Source: Streptococcus sanguinis
Lineage (GTDB): Bacteria; Bacillota; Bacilli; Lactobacillales; Streptococcaceae
DNA length: 64,000 nt
NCBI RefSeq assembly: GCF_013343115.1
Contig: NZ_CP054570.1
Coordinates: 620,001 to 684,000, forward strand
Reading direction: 5' to 3'
A program made the translations under genes and the position numbers. Shown in pieces: positions 1-8,903 of the stretch. The first letter of the stretch is position 1; every line of letters begins with the position of its first letter. The notes beneath the pieces were generated by a model, which was given only the letters and a program-made list of their open reading frames with translations, was not told the DNA's origin and did not search any database.

Positions 1-806
1 CAACAATAACATTTGCTGTTCTGTTATTATTTTCTAAAAATCTTCTTTTATCTATTGTTTTTCAAACACTCACCTCTTTCATAGTAGTTCTTTTTTTTGA
101 TTTTCCAAAATCTAAGTTGTTTCATCGTATTAATATCTCTACAGTAAAGCTAAAAGATATTTATAGTATTTTAAAGGACTGCTTACCTTTATTTATAAAT
201 GCTTTTTTATTAGTTTCAATCTATAACCAACCTAAGTATGCATTAAACGATATTTTTAATAGAGGATTGATTGAAGCGGGAGTACAGAGAGACTTTAGTA
301 TTTTATTCACTCCAATTTTTGCAATGAATCTAATGATTGTTTTTTTACGCCCTATGGTTACACAACTAGCAATTTTCAAAGAAGAGAATAAAATTTCTCA
401 TTTTATTACGTATAAAAATAACTTGTTTAAAATTTTATGGGGAACAAGTGTTTTGATTTGTCTTGGTGGGACGATTGTTGCCATACCTATTTTAAATATC
501 ATTTATGGGACAAGGTTGGATCAATATCAAATTAGTTTCGTCATTCTTTTGTTAGGTGGTATTGCTAGTACGTTTTCTACAGTATGTGATAATATTTTAA
601 CTGTTTTTAGAAAACATCATTATTTAGTCATTTCATTCTTAGCGGGGTATCTTGTATCCATTCTTACAGCTGAACCACTAGTATCCCAATACGGAATTTT
701 TGGAGCCTCTTTGTCTTTTCTTATCTCTATGATTGCTTGGTTGAGTGTCTCGCTGATTATTTATTTTATGACGAATCCATATACTTTTTTGAGAAGGAAA
801 AAATAA
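1..806 (+). CDS. Polysaccharide flippase (Wzx/MATE-like), 3' part
   Basis: The reading frame is open from position 3 to the stop at 804-806, so the gene starts before the window and about 267 C-terminal residues are visible. The TTG at 117 is internal to this frame. The protein is a chain of hydrophobic segments with short charged loops, as in the second half of Wzx-type flippases that turn lipid-linked sugars across the membrane. It lies 7 bp before a glycosyltransferase gene on the same strand. A role like GacK, the flippase of side-chain GlcNAc lipid in the group A carbohydrate, is inferred from the neighbouring GacI/GacJ-like pair; an ordinary repeat-unit flippase is the alternative. Confidence 0.8.
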   Translation, partial: TITFAVLLLFSKNLLLSIVFQTLTSFIVVLFFDFPKSKLFHRINISTVKLKDIYSILKDCLPLFINAFLLVSIYNQPKYALNDIFNRGLIEAGVQRDFSILFTPIFAMNLMIVFLRPMVTQLAIFKEENKISHFITYKNNLFKILWGTSVLICLGGTIVAIPILNIIYGTRLDQYQISFVILLLGGIASTFSTVCDNILTVFRKHHYLVISFLAGYLVSILTAEPLVSQYGIFGASLSFLISMIAWLSVSLIIYFMTNPYTFLRRKK

Positions 807-813
807 GGAACTT

Positions 814-1761
814 ATGAAATTTTCAATTATTATACCTGCCTATAATGTAGCGGATTATTTGGAAAAATGTGTTAAGAGTGTCTTAATTCAAGAATTTAAA
901 GATTATGAAATTTTAATCATAAATGATGGGTCAACTGACGCTACTGCAATAGTCGCTGATAAATTGTCTGTGGAGAATACCAATAAAGTAAGGGTGTTAA
1001 ATCAAACAAATGGTGGAGCTTCAAAAGCAAGAAATACAGGTATTGAGTCTGCTTGGGGAGAGTACTTATTGTTTTTAGATGGTGATGACTTTTGGAGTGA
1101 TCAACACTTTTTGAATCAACTTGATGAAATAACTACAGAATGCGTTGATGATGTTATCGTTTTTGGCTACAGTTATTTTTATGATGATAGAATTATAGAT
1201 TTCCCTATATCTATGTTTGAGGAAAATATTTTAAAAGCTACTTGCTTTGGAATATTTAATGGTCCAAATTGGAATAAGTGTGTATCGAAAAAATTATTTC
1301 AAAACGGCCTGAAATTTCCAGAGGGAATGGTATCTGAGGATAGTTTATATTGTTCTCGGATTTTAAAAATGACAAAGAAATTTTCAATTCTTAATAGTAC
1401 TCAATACATGTATCGACAGAACCGCAAAGGAAGTTTGACTAATGTCGTGAAAGAAAAAAATGTTCAAGATACTCTTGAAGGAATCAGGATGGGACTTTCT
1501 GACTTGAAAAACTATTCAGTTGAAATTCAAAAAGCCTTAAATATCTATTTTGCAATCTCTTTTATCTCTATATTACCTTATGTAAATCAATACATTGATA
1601 ATTTTAAAATTAAAGAGTTGCTTTATCAGTATAAGTATTTGCTACAGTATGCAAAATATATAGAGAACCGAGCATTTAAATTAACAGGCCTAGTAGCCAA
1701 GTTATTGGGGATAAAATTTTCAATAAAACTATTTCCTGTTTTATTGAAGTTTTATAAATAG
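814..1761 (+). CDS. Family 2 glycosyltransferase
   Basis: This 315-residue protein has the GT-A fold signs of GT2 enzymes: the N-terminal IIPAYNV strand, the nucleotide-binding INDGSTD near residue 35, and DGDD near residue 90 as the DXD metal-binding motif. It has no clear membrane segment apart from a hydrophobic C-terminus. It should transfer a sugar from a nucleotide donor to the lipid-linked side-chain or repeat unit; donor and acceptor cannot be read from the sequence. It sits between the flippase and a second GT2 and is AT-rich like them. Confidence 0.88.
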   Translation: MKFSIIIPAYNVADYLEKCVKSVLIQEFKDYEILIINDGSTDATAIVADKLSVENTNKVRVLNQTNGGASKARNTGIESAWGEYLLFLDGDDFWSDQHFLNQLDEITTECVDDVIVFGYSYFYDDRIIDFPISMFEENILKATCFGIFNGPNWNKCVSKKLFQNGLKFPEGMVSEDSLYCSRILKMTKKFSILNSTQYMYRQNRKGSLTNVVKEKNVQDTLEGIRMGLSDLKNYSVEIQKALNIYFAISFISILPYVNQYIDNFKIKELLYQYKYLLQYAKYIENRAFKLTGLVAKLLGIKFSIKLFPVLLKFYK

Positions 1762-1787
1762 AGCGGATTAGTTATGAAAGGAAAAAT

Positions 1788-2759
1788 ATGTCTAAACCAG
1801 CTATTTCAGTTATTATTCCAGTTTATAATGCACAAGACGGGATTAAACGCTGTGTAGATTCTCTTTTGAATCAATCGTTTAAGAATTTTGAAATTATTCT
1901 TCTGAACGATGGTTCGAAAGATAACTCTTTAAATATTTTAAAAGAATATGAATTGAAGTATAGTTTTGTAAGAGTAATTGACAAACAAAATGAAGGAGTT
2001 GCAGTAACTAGAAATAAGGGGATTCTTCTAGCTGAGGGAGAATATACTATGTTCATGGATAATGATGATTTTGTTGATAGTGATTACATTGAAACTTTTT
2101 ATCAGGCTATCCATGAGAAAAATTTAGACTTGGTTATTGGTGGGTACAAACGTGTCAATCAGGATAACCAGATTATCTTTAGTCAAGATATACAGCAGTC
2201 AGAGTGGTCCAAGTATATTATAATGGCTCCTTGGGCCAAAGTTTACCGCACCGAGTTCTTGAAAACGAACAATCTAGAATTTTTTGACTATGGTATAGGA
2301 GAAGATATCATTTTTAACCTAGCTGCCTATAAGACAACAGATAAAATAGGATTGTTAGACTATAAAGGATATAATTGGTATTACAATAATAAGAGTATTT
2401 CTAACACTTCTCAGAGAGGTTTTTCTCCTAAAATTGATATTTTAGTTCTTTTTTCAAAAATATTAGAGCTGGGTAAGCCATCTGAGCTAGTAGTATACTA
2501 CTTGAAAAGATATTATGTTTGGTATTTGCTTTTTTCTGGGAGAGCCTCATCAAATCAGGAGTTTATTCATCAGTATATTAGGATCAAGGAATGGTTAAAA
2601 GAGAATAAACTCATCAGTACTATCTCTCCGTTGTCTAAGAAGGTTCAGGGCGAAAGGTTTCAGACTAAAATTTCACTTATTGTTTTTTTGAGCATAGAGA
2701 AGTTAAGGTTAGTTCCATTATTTGCTAAAATTTATTGTAAAGGGAAGAAAGATAATTGA
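1788..2759 (+). CDS. Family 2 glycosyltransferase
   Basis: This 323-residue cytoplasmic GT2 enzyme begins IIPVYNAQDG, carries LNDGSKDN in the nucleotide-binding loop and NDD after MDN as the DXD-type motif. The ATG follows GAAAGGAAAAAT, a good ribosome binding site. The stop overlaps the TTG start of the next gene by 4 bp, indicating translational coupling. It is a paralogue of the gene before it, with similar N-terminal halves and different C-terminal halves, as expected for enzymes adding different sugars in one pathway. The exact sugar is unknown. Confidence 0.88.
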   Translation: MSKPAISVIIPVYNAQDGIKRCVDSLLNQSFKNFEIILLNDGSKDNSLNILKEYELKYSFVRVIDKQNEGVAVTRNKGILLAEGEYTMFMDNDDFVDSDYIETFYQAIHEKNLDLVIGGYKRVNQDNQIIFSQDIQQSEWSKYIIMAPWAKVYRTEFLKTNNLEFFDYGIGEDIIFNLAAYKTTDKIGLLDYKGYNWYYNNKSISNTSQRGFSPKIDILVLFSKILELGKPSELVVYYLKRYYVWYLLFSGRASSNQEFIHQYIRIKEWLKENKLISTISPLSKKVQGERFQTKISLIVFLSIEKLRLVPLFAKIYCKGKKDN

Positions 2760-3472
2760 AAGTTTTAATGATAATTCCTGCTTATAATGAGGAAGAAAGT
2801 ATTTTAAATACGGTTATGAGCATTGTAGAATATCGGAAGAAAGTTGATTTTGACTTAGACTACGTAGTTATCAATGATGGGTCAGTTGATAGAACCAAGG
2901 ATATTTTGGACAGCCATCATCTGAATGCTATTCATTTGGTTATAAATTTAGGGATTGGCGGAGCTGTTCAGACGGGTTATAAGTATGCTCTTGAGAAGGA
3001 TTATGATGTGGCCGTACAGTTTGATGGAGATGGTCAGCATGATATTGAGTCGCTGGATGCTTTGCTGGAGCCTATTCGTCGTCAGCAGGCTGATTTGGTT
3101 GTTGGTTCTCGTTTTATCGGTGACAAGTCTTCGGAATTTCAGACGACTTTTATGCGGCGTTTTGGCATTACCATTATTTCAGCTTTTATTAAATTAACAA
3201 CAGGCAAAAGGATTCTGGATACCACATCAGGCTATCGTTTGGCCAATCGATACATTATTCGACAATTCGCTGCGCGCTATCCTATCAAGTATCCTGAGCC
3301 AGAATCAATCGTCCATATCTTGAAGCGGAAATATAAAGTGGTGGAAGCACAGGCCAATATGTTTGAACGTGCAGGAGGAGTCTCTTCGATTACTCCGATT
3401 AAGTCCATTCGCTATATGATTGAAGTTTGCTCTTCGATCTTGATTGCTGCTTTTATGAAAGAGAGTGAATAA
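2756..3472 (+). CDS. GacI/DPM1-like polyprenyl-phosphate glycosyltransferase
   Basis: This 238-residue GT2 protein is of the DPM1/GtrB type: IIPAYNEEESI at the start, INDGSVDRT, and DGDGQHD as the metal-binding loop. Such enzymes load one sugar on undecaprenyl phosphate. The start is taken as the TTG at 2756, which gives the usual MKVLMIIPAYNEE N-terminus and overlaps the previous stop; the ATG at 2768 would cut off the first strand. The next gene is a DUF2304 membrane protein, the arrangement of GacI and GacJ in S. pyogenes, where the pair makes lipid-linked GlcNAc for the side chain. The donor sugar here is an inference. Confidence 0.85.
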   Translation: MKVLMIIPAYNEEESILNTVMSIVEYRKKVDFDLDYVVINDGSVDRTKDILDSHHLNAIHLVINLGIGGAVQTGYKYALEKDYDVAVQFDGDGQHDIESLDALLEPIRRQQADLVVGSRFIGDKSSEFQTTFMRRFGITIISAFIKLTTGKRILDTTSGYRLANRYIIRQFAARYPIKYPEPESIVHILKRKYKVVEAQANMFERAGGVSSITPIKSIRYMIEVCSSILIAAFMKESE

Positions 3473-3831
3473 TGTCCATTTTGTCTATTGTTATGCTGGT
3501 GGCTTCAGTCCTATTCCTGTATTTTGTCTTTCGGAATATCAATCAAAACAATATTTTATTTGAGCAAGCCTTTATGTGGATTATTATTGGCTTCGTTCTG
3601 ATTGTTATTTCTATTTTTGATTGGATTCCCGTTTCGATTGCCAAATTGTTAGGTTTTGAGTTGACCTCAAACTTTGTCATGTCCTTGGCCATCTTTTTCC
3701 TGCTGGTTATTGTTTTTTTACATACTATTTCCATTTCCAAACAAAAGGAGCAAATCAAGCAGTTGGTGCAAGAACTGTCCATCATGAAGCAAAGAATGTC
3801 AAAGTTAGAGAGTAAAAAAGATGAAAAATAA
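3472..3831 (+). CDS. DUF2304 small membrane protein (GacJ-like)
   Basis: This 119-residue protein has three hydrophobic segments (about residues 2-20, 34-54 and 66-88) followed by a charged, probably coiled-coil tail rich in K, Q and E. That is the layout of DUF2304 proteins. Its ATG shares bases with the TAA of the preceding GacI-like gene, so the two are likely made together. In the group A carbohydrate pathway the DUF2304 protein GacJ binds and stimulates GacI; the same role is inferred here. The 3' end overlaps the next gene by 11 bp. Confidence 0.8.
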   Translation: MSILSIVMLVASVLFLYFVFRNINQNNILFEQAFMWIIIGFVLIVISIFDWIPVSIAKLLGFELTSNFVMSLAIFFLLVIVFLHTISISKQKEQIKQLVQELSIMKQRMSKLESKKDEK

Positions 3832-4600
3832 CCATACCTGGGTGATTTGCGCCTATGGCGAAAGTGAATTTTTAGAAGCTTGTATCCTGTCTTTGCAAGC
3901 TCAAACCTTGCCATCAAAGATTATCTGCTATAGCTCAACACCGTTGGATTCAATCAAGCAGCTGTGCCAGAAGTACGGTATTCCTTTTTATACGAAAGAA
4001 GGAGGCGGTATCGGTAAGGACTGGAACAATGCCCTTTCCTTTGTTGAGACTTCTTATGCTACCATTGCCCACCAGGATGACTACTATGAGCCAACTTATC
4101 TAGAAGCAGTGATGCAGAAGATAGAGCAGTCTAAGGACATTCTCATTGCCTATACAGACTACTTTGAAGAGAAAAATGGAGTCAAAATTCCGGCTAATAC
4201 CAATCTGAAAATCAAGACTCTCATGCTTAAAACCTTGAATCTGATGCCATCCAGTCGTTTTTGGAGAAATCGGGTTCTAGCTTTTGGCAATCCCATTTCC
4301 TGTCCGGCGGTGACTTACAACTTAGAGACATTAAGGGATTTTCGATTTGATGAGGAAATGCGCGTGAGTCTGGATTGGTATGCTTGGTACAAGATTAGCG
4401 CCTATAAGGGTCGCTTTGCTTATATTTCTGAGAAGCTTATGTGCCACCGGATTCATGGAGAGTCGGAAACAACCAAGACTATTTCAGATAATACTCGAAC
4501 CAAAGAGGACTTGTTTATGTATCAGCTTTTCTGGCCTAAGTGGATGGCTAATCTGATAAATAAAGCATATATGAAGAGTCAAGATGCTAACTCAAACTAA
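3821..4600 (+). CDS. Family 2 glycosyltransferase
   Basis: This 259-residue GT2-like protein has an N-terminal strand WVICAYGESEFLEACILS, then AHQDDYYEP near residue 88 as the DXD-type metal site, and a C-terminal stretch with RIHGESET like the acceptor-binding tail of rhamnosyl- and galactosyl-transferases. The start overlaps the end of the DUF2304 gene. It belongs to the same run of polysaccharide genes. Donor and acceptor are not known. Confidence 0.82.
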   Translation: MKNNHTWVICAYGESEFLEACILSLQAQTLPSKIICYSSTPLDSIKQLCQKYGIPFYTKEGGGIGKDWNNALSFVETSYATIAHQDDYYEPTYLEAVMQKIEQSKDILIAYTDYFEEKNGVKIPANTNLKIKTLMLKTLNLMPSSRFWRNRVLAFGNPISCPAVTYNLETLRDFRFDEEMRVSLDWYAWYKISAYKGRFAYISEKLMCHRIHGESETTKTISDNTRTKEDLFMYQLFWPKWMANLINKAYMKSQDANSN

Positions 4601-4624
4601 TAGAGTTATTTACAAGGAAAGTAT

Positions 4625-7606
4625 ATGAAAGATTTAATATCTGTTGTTGTAACTTGTTACAACCATCAAGATTACATTGAACAGTGTTTGCGCAGCATTT
4701 TTGCTCAGACCTATCGAAATATTGAGTTACTGGTATTGGATGATGGCTCCTCTGATCATTCTGCTGAAATCATAGAATCTGTCTTGGTGAATTCCCCTTT
4801 TCCGACGCGGTTTGAAAGCCATGAAAATATGGGGGTTGTCAAGACAAGAAACAAGGCTTTGCAGCAAATTCAAGGCACTTATTTTATTTTTGTGGATAGT
4901 GACGATTTTCTGGATTCAGACTATGTTGAGAGCTTCTACACAACCATGGTGCAAGAGGAAGCAGATATTGTCTATGGGGATTTGTATGATCCTGATAAAA
5001 AGGAGTTTTACCTTAAATCACGGCCATTTGACAAGCTAGCTTTCTTAACAGAGAATTATATTTCCAACTGTTCCCTCATTCGTCGTTCGGTTGCTGATGG
5101 TATTTATTATGATGAAGCGCTGAATCGTGAAAAACTGGAGGACTATGATTTCCTTTTAAACTTAATTATCAATCAAGGAGCGAGACCAGTTTATGATGCA
5201 AAAACAAAGCTGAATTACCGGGTCTTTGATAAGGAATCAATCTCTAAACGGGATTCTACGAGATATCATTACGAAATGTATCTGAAAATCTTGCGTAAGT
5301 ATGTGAGAAAGATACCAGATGAAATATATCAAGCTTTGGGCAAGAACATATTTACTCTGGAAGGCCGTTTGGATGAACTGATTCAGCATATGGATAAAGT
5401 GAACGACTATGTTCTTGAACTGCAGGAGGATCAGCGACAGTTACATAAAAATTTAGATTCTCTGAAATCCAGACTGAGAACGATAAAGGAACAGCGAGAT
5501 GAGGCTATTCAGGAGCAGTTTCGTATTCGCCGATCTATTTCCTATCGGCTGGGGAATGGTGTGATTACCCCATTGAAACGTCTGGCTCGATTAGTCAAAA
5601 ATCCTCGCAGTATCAAAGCTGTTTTAAGTCGGATTAAGCAACAGTTGATTCGTCTAAAACGTCAAGTTAAGTCTCCTAAAGTTTATTATTATCAATGGCT
5701 GCGGAACTCCCAAAGGGAAAAAGCTCTTGCTTCAGTTTCAAGCGGCGAAAAAGTCTTAATTTATGTCATTTTTGAATCCGAGCCTCGCTTGCAGCAGTAT
5801 AAGGTTATCTTTTTAGAAAAATTAGCAACTTTGGCTGATAAGACTCTCATCGTCGTTAACGGCGGACTGGCTGCAGAGGATTTAGAAACTTTAGAGCAGT
5901 ATGGGCAAGTCTTGGTGCGGGATAATACCGGCTATGATACAGCAGCTTTTCGTGAAGGCATTCTTTCCTTAGGAAAGGAAAAGCTGCAGCATTGCTCTCA
6001 GCTGATGCTCGTCAATGACACCAATATCGGACCTATGAGTGATCTGGCGGCTGTCTTTCAAACTATGGTTGGCCGAAATCTTGATTTTTGGGGAATTTCC
6101 TATGGTGAAACTCAGGAAGATATCACTGGTTTTAACCGCTATGGTTACATTCCCAACCACCTACAGTCTTATTTTTTGGTGATTGAGCCTTTGCTGCTTC
6201 AGTCCGAAGAATTCTACGACTATTGGCAAGTGCTGACTGACACGGATTCACGGGAAGAAGCTATCGGAAAGCATGAAACGACTTTTACCAAGTACTTTGC
6301 TGACTTGGGCTATCGCTACGATGCCTTGGTTCACGAAAATCAGGATTCGGCTATGTATATTCATCCATTAAGGATGTTAAAAGCGGGTAGTCCTCTGATT
6401 AAGTATACTTCTTTGAAGAATTATGATGATCAGCAGTTTTTATGGCAAGGTCTGGAAAGAGAGTCGGAAGTTCCTGATTTATTGGACTACGTTCGGGAGA
6501 AGACAGATTATCCAGTGGAGATTCTTGAGAACATCGTTCAAAAATTCAAAGATGTGCCTCGTGATCAATATATTCTCATCATTGACGGTGTAGAGAATAT
6601 CATTCCGCAGTGTACGCGCTACCGTGTGCTCAATAAGGCAGAGCAGCTTAGAAAGAATGGTTTTGCTGTGAAAGTGGTCAATGCGTCTGAGTTTAGTCTG
6701 ACTCAAGCCCTGTATGCCAGCCACATCATTATCTACCGCGCTCCTTGGTCTGCCCAGCTCCAGCTTTTATGCGATTTGGCTCGGGAGGAGCATAAGCCAG
6801 TTTATTTTGATATTGATGATTTGGTCTTTGATACCCTTTATACGGACCAGCTAAGCTATACCCAAGGCTTGTCTGAGAAGGAAAAGGGCAATTACGATGC
6901 TGGTGTCAAGAATTACGGGAAAATGCTGGCGGCTTGTGATGGGGCGATTACCTCCACTAATCAGCTAAAAGAGGAATTGCTCAAATACAAGGACTCCGTC
7001 CTGCTGAATCGTAATCTGGCGTCCAGCGAATTGATTGCGGTTAGCTCGCAGTTCTTGAAGGAAGACTTTGGTGCAGACGACAGAATCAAAATCGGCTATT
7101 TCTCTGGCTCTATCAGCCACAATGAAAATTTTGAGCTCATCAAGCCGTCTATCAAAGAAGTTCTTGACAACTACCCAACCGTTGAGCTTCATATTGTAGG
7201 GCACTTGGATATCCCGCAGGATATGAAACAATATTCGCGGCGTATTATCGTCCATGAGTATGTGGACTGGAAGGCCTTGCCTCAGCTGATTAGTCAGGTT
7301 GATATTAATCTGGCTCCACTAGTAGACTCAGTCTTTAATCGGGCTAAGTCAGAAATCAAGTGGATAGAAGCAGCTCTAGTCAAGGTACCAACGATTGCCA
7401 GTCATATCGGTGCTTTTGCGGACATGATGATAGATGGTCAGACGGGACTTTTGGCTAAAGATAGTGAATGGAAAGAAAAGCTAGAAAGCCTGATTCTTTC
7501 TGCGGATTTACGCAGAGAACTGGCGGAGAATGCCTACACTTTTGTATTAAAAAATTGCAGTTTAGATAAAAAAGATGAAATGGTGACTTATTTTGAAAAG
7601 AAATAA
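4625..7606 (+). CDS. Three-domain glycosyltransferase: GT2 + RgpF-like + GT-B
   Basis: This 993-residue protein appears to join three modules. Residues 1-215 are a GT2 domain (VVVTCYNHQDYI, LDDGSSDHS, DSDD). Residues about 250-300 are a coiled coil rich in Q, E, R and K. Residues about 375-610 resemble rhamnan synthesis protein F, with FESEPRLQQYK, NTGYDTAAFREGI and LVNDTNIGPM, which recur in RgpF downstream. Residues about 648-993 resemble a GT4-type GT-B domain with FDIDDLVFD and a C-terminal KSEIKWIEAALVKVPTIAS donor-site region. One chain may therefore carry two or three transferase activities for successive linkages. The reading frame is continuous. The ATG follows AAGGAAAGT. Confidence 0.85.
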   Translation: MKDLISVVVTCYNHQDYIEQCLRSIFAQTYRNIELLVLDDGSSDHSAEIIESVLVNSPFPTRFESHENMGVVKTRNKALQQIQGTYFIFVDSDDFLDSDYVESFYTTMVQEEADIVYGDLYDPDKKEFYLKSRPFDKLAFLTENYISNCSLIRRSVADGIYYDEALNREKLEDYDFLLNLIINQGARPVYDAKTKLNYRVFDKESISKRDSTRYHYEMYLKILRKYVRKIPDEIYQALGKNIFTLEGRLDELIQHMDKVNDYVLELQEDQRQLHKNLDSLKSRLRTIKEQRDEAIQEQFRIRRSISYRLGNGVITPLKRLARLVKNPRSIKAVLSRIKQQLIRLKRQVKSPKVYYYQWLRNSQREKALASVSSGEKVLIYVIFESEPRLQQYKVIFLEKLATLADKTLIVVNGGLAAEDLETLEQYGQVLVRDNTGYDTAAFREGILSLGKEKLQHCSQLMLVNDTNIGPMSDLAAVFQTMVGRNLDFWGISYGETQEDITGFNRYGYIPNHLQSYFLVIEPLLLQSEEFYDYWQVLTDTDSREEAIGKHETTFTKYFADLGYRYDALVHENQDSAMYIHPLRMLKAGSPLIKYTSLKNYDDQQFLWQGLERESEVPDLLDYVREKTDYPVEILENIVQKFKDVPRDQYILIIDGVENIIPQCTRYRVLNKAEQLRKNGFAVKVVNASEFSLTQALYASHIIIYRAPWSAQLQLLCDLAREEHKPVYFDIDDLVFDTLYTDQLSYTQGLSEKEKGNYDAGVKNYGKMLAACDGAITSTNQLKEELLKYKDSVLLNRNLASSELIAVSSQFLKEDFGADDRIKIGYFSGSISHNENFELIKPSIKEVLDNYPTVELHIVGHLDIPQDMKQYSRRIIVHEYVDWKALPQLISQVDINLAPLVDSVFNRAKSEIKWIEAALVKVPTIASHIGAFADMMIDGQTGLLAKDSEWKEKLESLILSADLRRELAENAYTFVLKNCSLDKKDEMVTYFEKK

Positions 7607-8900
7607 AGAAGTAAAAGTCGAGAATATTTTCTTATTATTGGCAAGTATCTTTGTCTTGACTTTTATGATTGCACAGCCGATTAATCGGGTGCCTGATGAG
7701 ACCAATCACGCTCGTATGACATGGGAAATCTTCCATAAACCTACCAGTCGAACATATAAATGGATGGACAAAATCCCATCCACTCCGAATGTTTCGCCGG
7801 CAGAGTACAAGCAGCTGTTCTCAGAGAAGATAGATCTGGCGCAAGAAGAGTTTACCTTTGGCTTTAATCTCAAGGCTATCTCTTTCTTGCCTCAGCTCAT
7901 AGGTATGACCTTAGGAAGCTTGCTTTATCCGTCAGTAGGCTTCATCGTGATGATGGGGCGGCTCTTTAATGCCTTGGCATACATCATCGGGGTTTATCTG
8001 ATGATTAAATATTTCAAATATGGCAAAAAAGCTCTGCTTTTCCTATCTCTTTTGCCTATTATGGTCCAGCAGGCAGCTTCTCTCTCTTACGATGTGATGA
8101 ACTACCTGGAAATTATGTTGGCGGTTGGCTTTTTGACCAATATTGCCTACCATAAGAAATTCACTAATAGAAATGTACTGGAGCTTTTGGTGATTTCTAT
8201 AGGCCTCTTTGTCACCAAACCGAATAATGTCCTTTTATTAGGCTTGCTACCTTTTGTTCATTTTGAGTTTGAAGGATTCCTTGCGGTTCTGAACAAGCCT
8301 TTTGTTGCAACCAAAGCTTTTGTAGCTCGTTATCGCATTATCTTTTATATACTTGGCTTTGCAGCTTTCTTTCTTGCCCTGCATTTGGCCTTTCGCAATC
8401 AGGGAGGGCTCTTGCACTATGGCCAAGTCTTGCTGAATACGCTCTTTAAGCAAAGCGTCAATGGTGACTTGAATACGATTTTGACAATCGGTGTGTTTGG
8501 CTTTTTGGGGAATTTTACTATCCAGCTGCCGCTTTGGTTGATTTTTATCGATGTGGCAGTCTTGGCGCTTATCTTCTTGCAATCGCAGAAGGATTTTATG
8601 ACCAAGGGCTACGCAGTCATGTCGCGGTATCTGTTTCTGGTTCAAGTGATTGCTGTTGTGTCAATTATGTATCTGCAGTGGACACCCATTGTCCTCGGTA
8701 AAGGTGCCATGATATCAGTTGGTGCTCAGGGACGTTATTTTACACCCTTCTTGATCTTACTGCTACCAACTGTTGCTAATCTAGGAACCTTGGATATTAA
8801 AGACAGAGTGGTGAATCAAATGATGGTTGGGACTCTGATAGCTAACTTCTTGGTTTCCCTCTACTTGATGGTGCCCTTTTATTGGAATGTACTAGGATAA
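7593..8900 (+). CDS. DUF2142 polytopic membrane protein (GT-C type, GacL-like)
   Basis: This 435-residue integral membrane protein has about ten hydrophobic segments. A first extracytoplasmic loop near residues 30-80 contains PDETNHARM, the acidic motif typical of DUF2142 and GT-C glycosyltransferases. The TTG at 7593 is taken as start because it gives KRNKEVKVEN before the first segment; it overlaps the previous gene by 14 bp and GGTGA lies upstream. GT-C enzymes use polyprenyl-phosphate sugars on the outer face of the membrane, so it may be the transferase for the sugar made by the GacI/GacJ-like pair, as GacL is in S. pyogenes. The sugar is unknown. Confidence 0.78.
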   Translation: MKRNKEVKVENIFLLLASIFVLTFMIAQPINRVPDETNHARMTWEIFHKPTSRTYKWMDKIPSTPNVSPAEYKQLFSEKIDLAQEEFTFGFNLKAISFLPQLIGMTLGSLLYPSVGFIVMMGRLFNALAYIIGVYLMIKYFKYGKKALLFLSLLPIMVQQAASLSYDVMNYLEIMLAVGFLTNIAYHKKFTNRNVLELLVISIGLFVTKPNNVLLLGLLPFVHFEFEGFLAVLNKPFVATKAFVARYRIIFYILGFAAFFLALHLAFRNQGGLLHYGQVLLNTLFKQSVNGDLNTILTIGVFGFLGNFTIQLPLWLIFIDVAVLALIFLQSQKDFMTKGYAVMSRYLFLVQVIAVVSIMYLQWTPIVLGKGAMISVGAQGRYFTPFLILLLPTVANLGTLDIKDRVVNQMMVGTLIANFLVSLYLMVPFYWNVLG

Positions 8901-8903
8901 GCT

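Noticed and set aside
8247..8645. Minus-strand frame of 132 codons opposite the DUF2142 gene
   Set aside because: It is opposite a well-supported membrane protein, has no start context and no domain.
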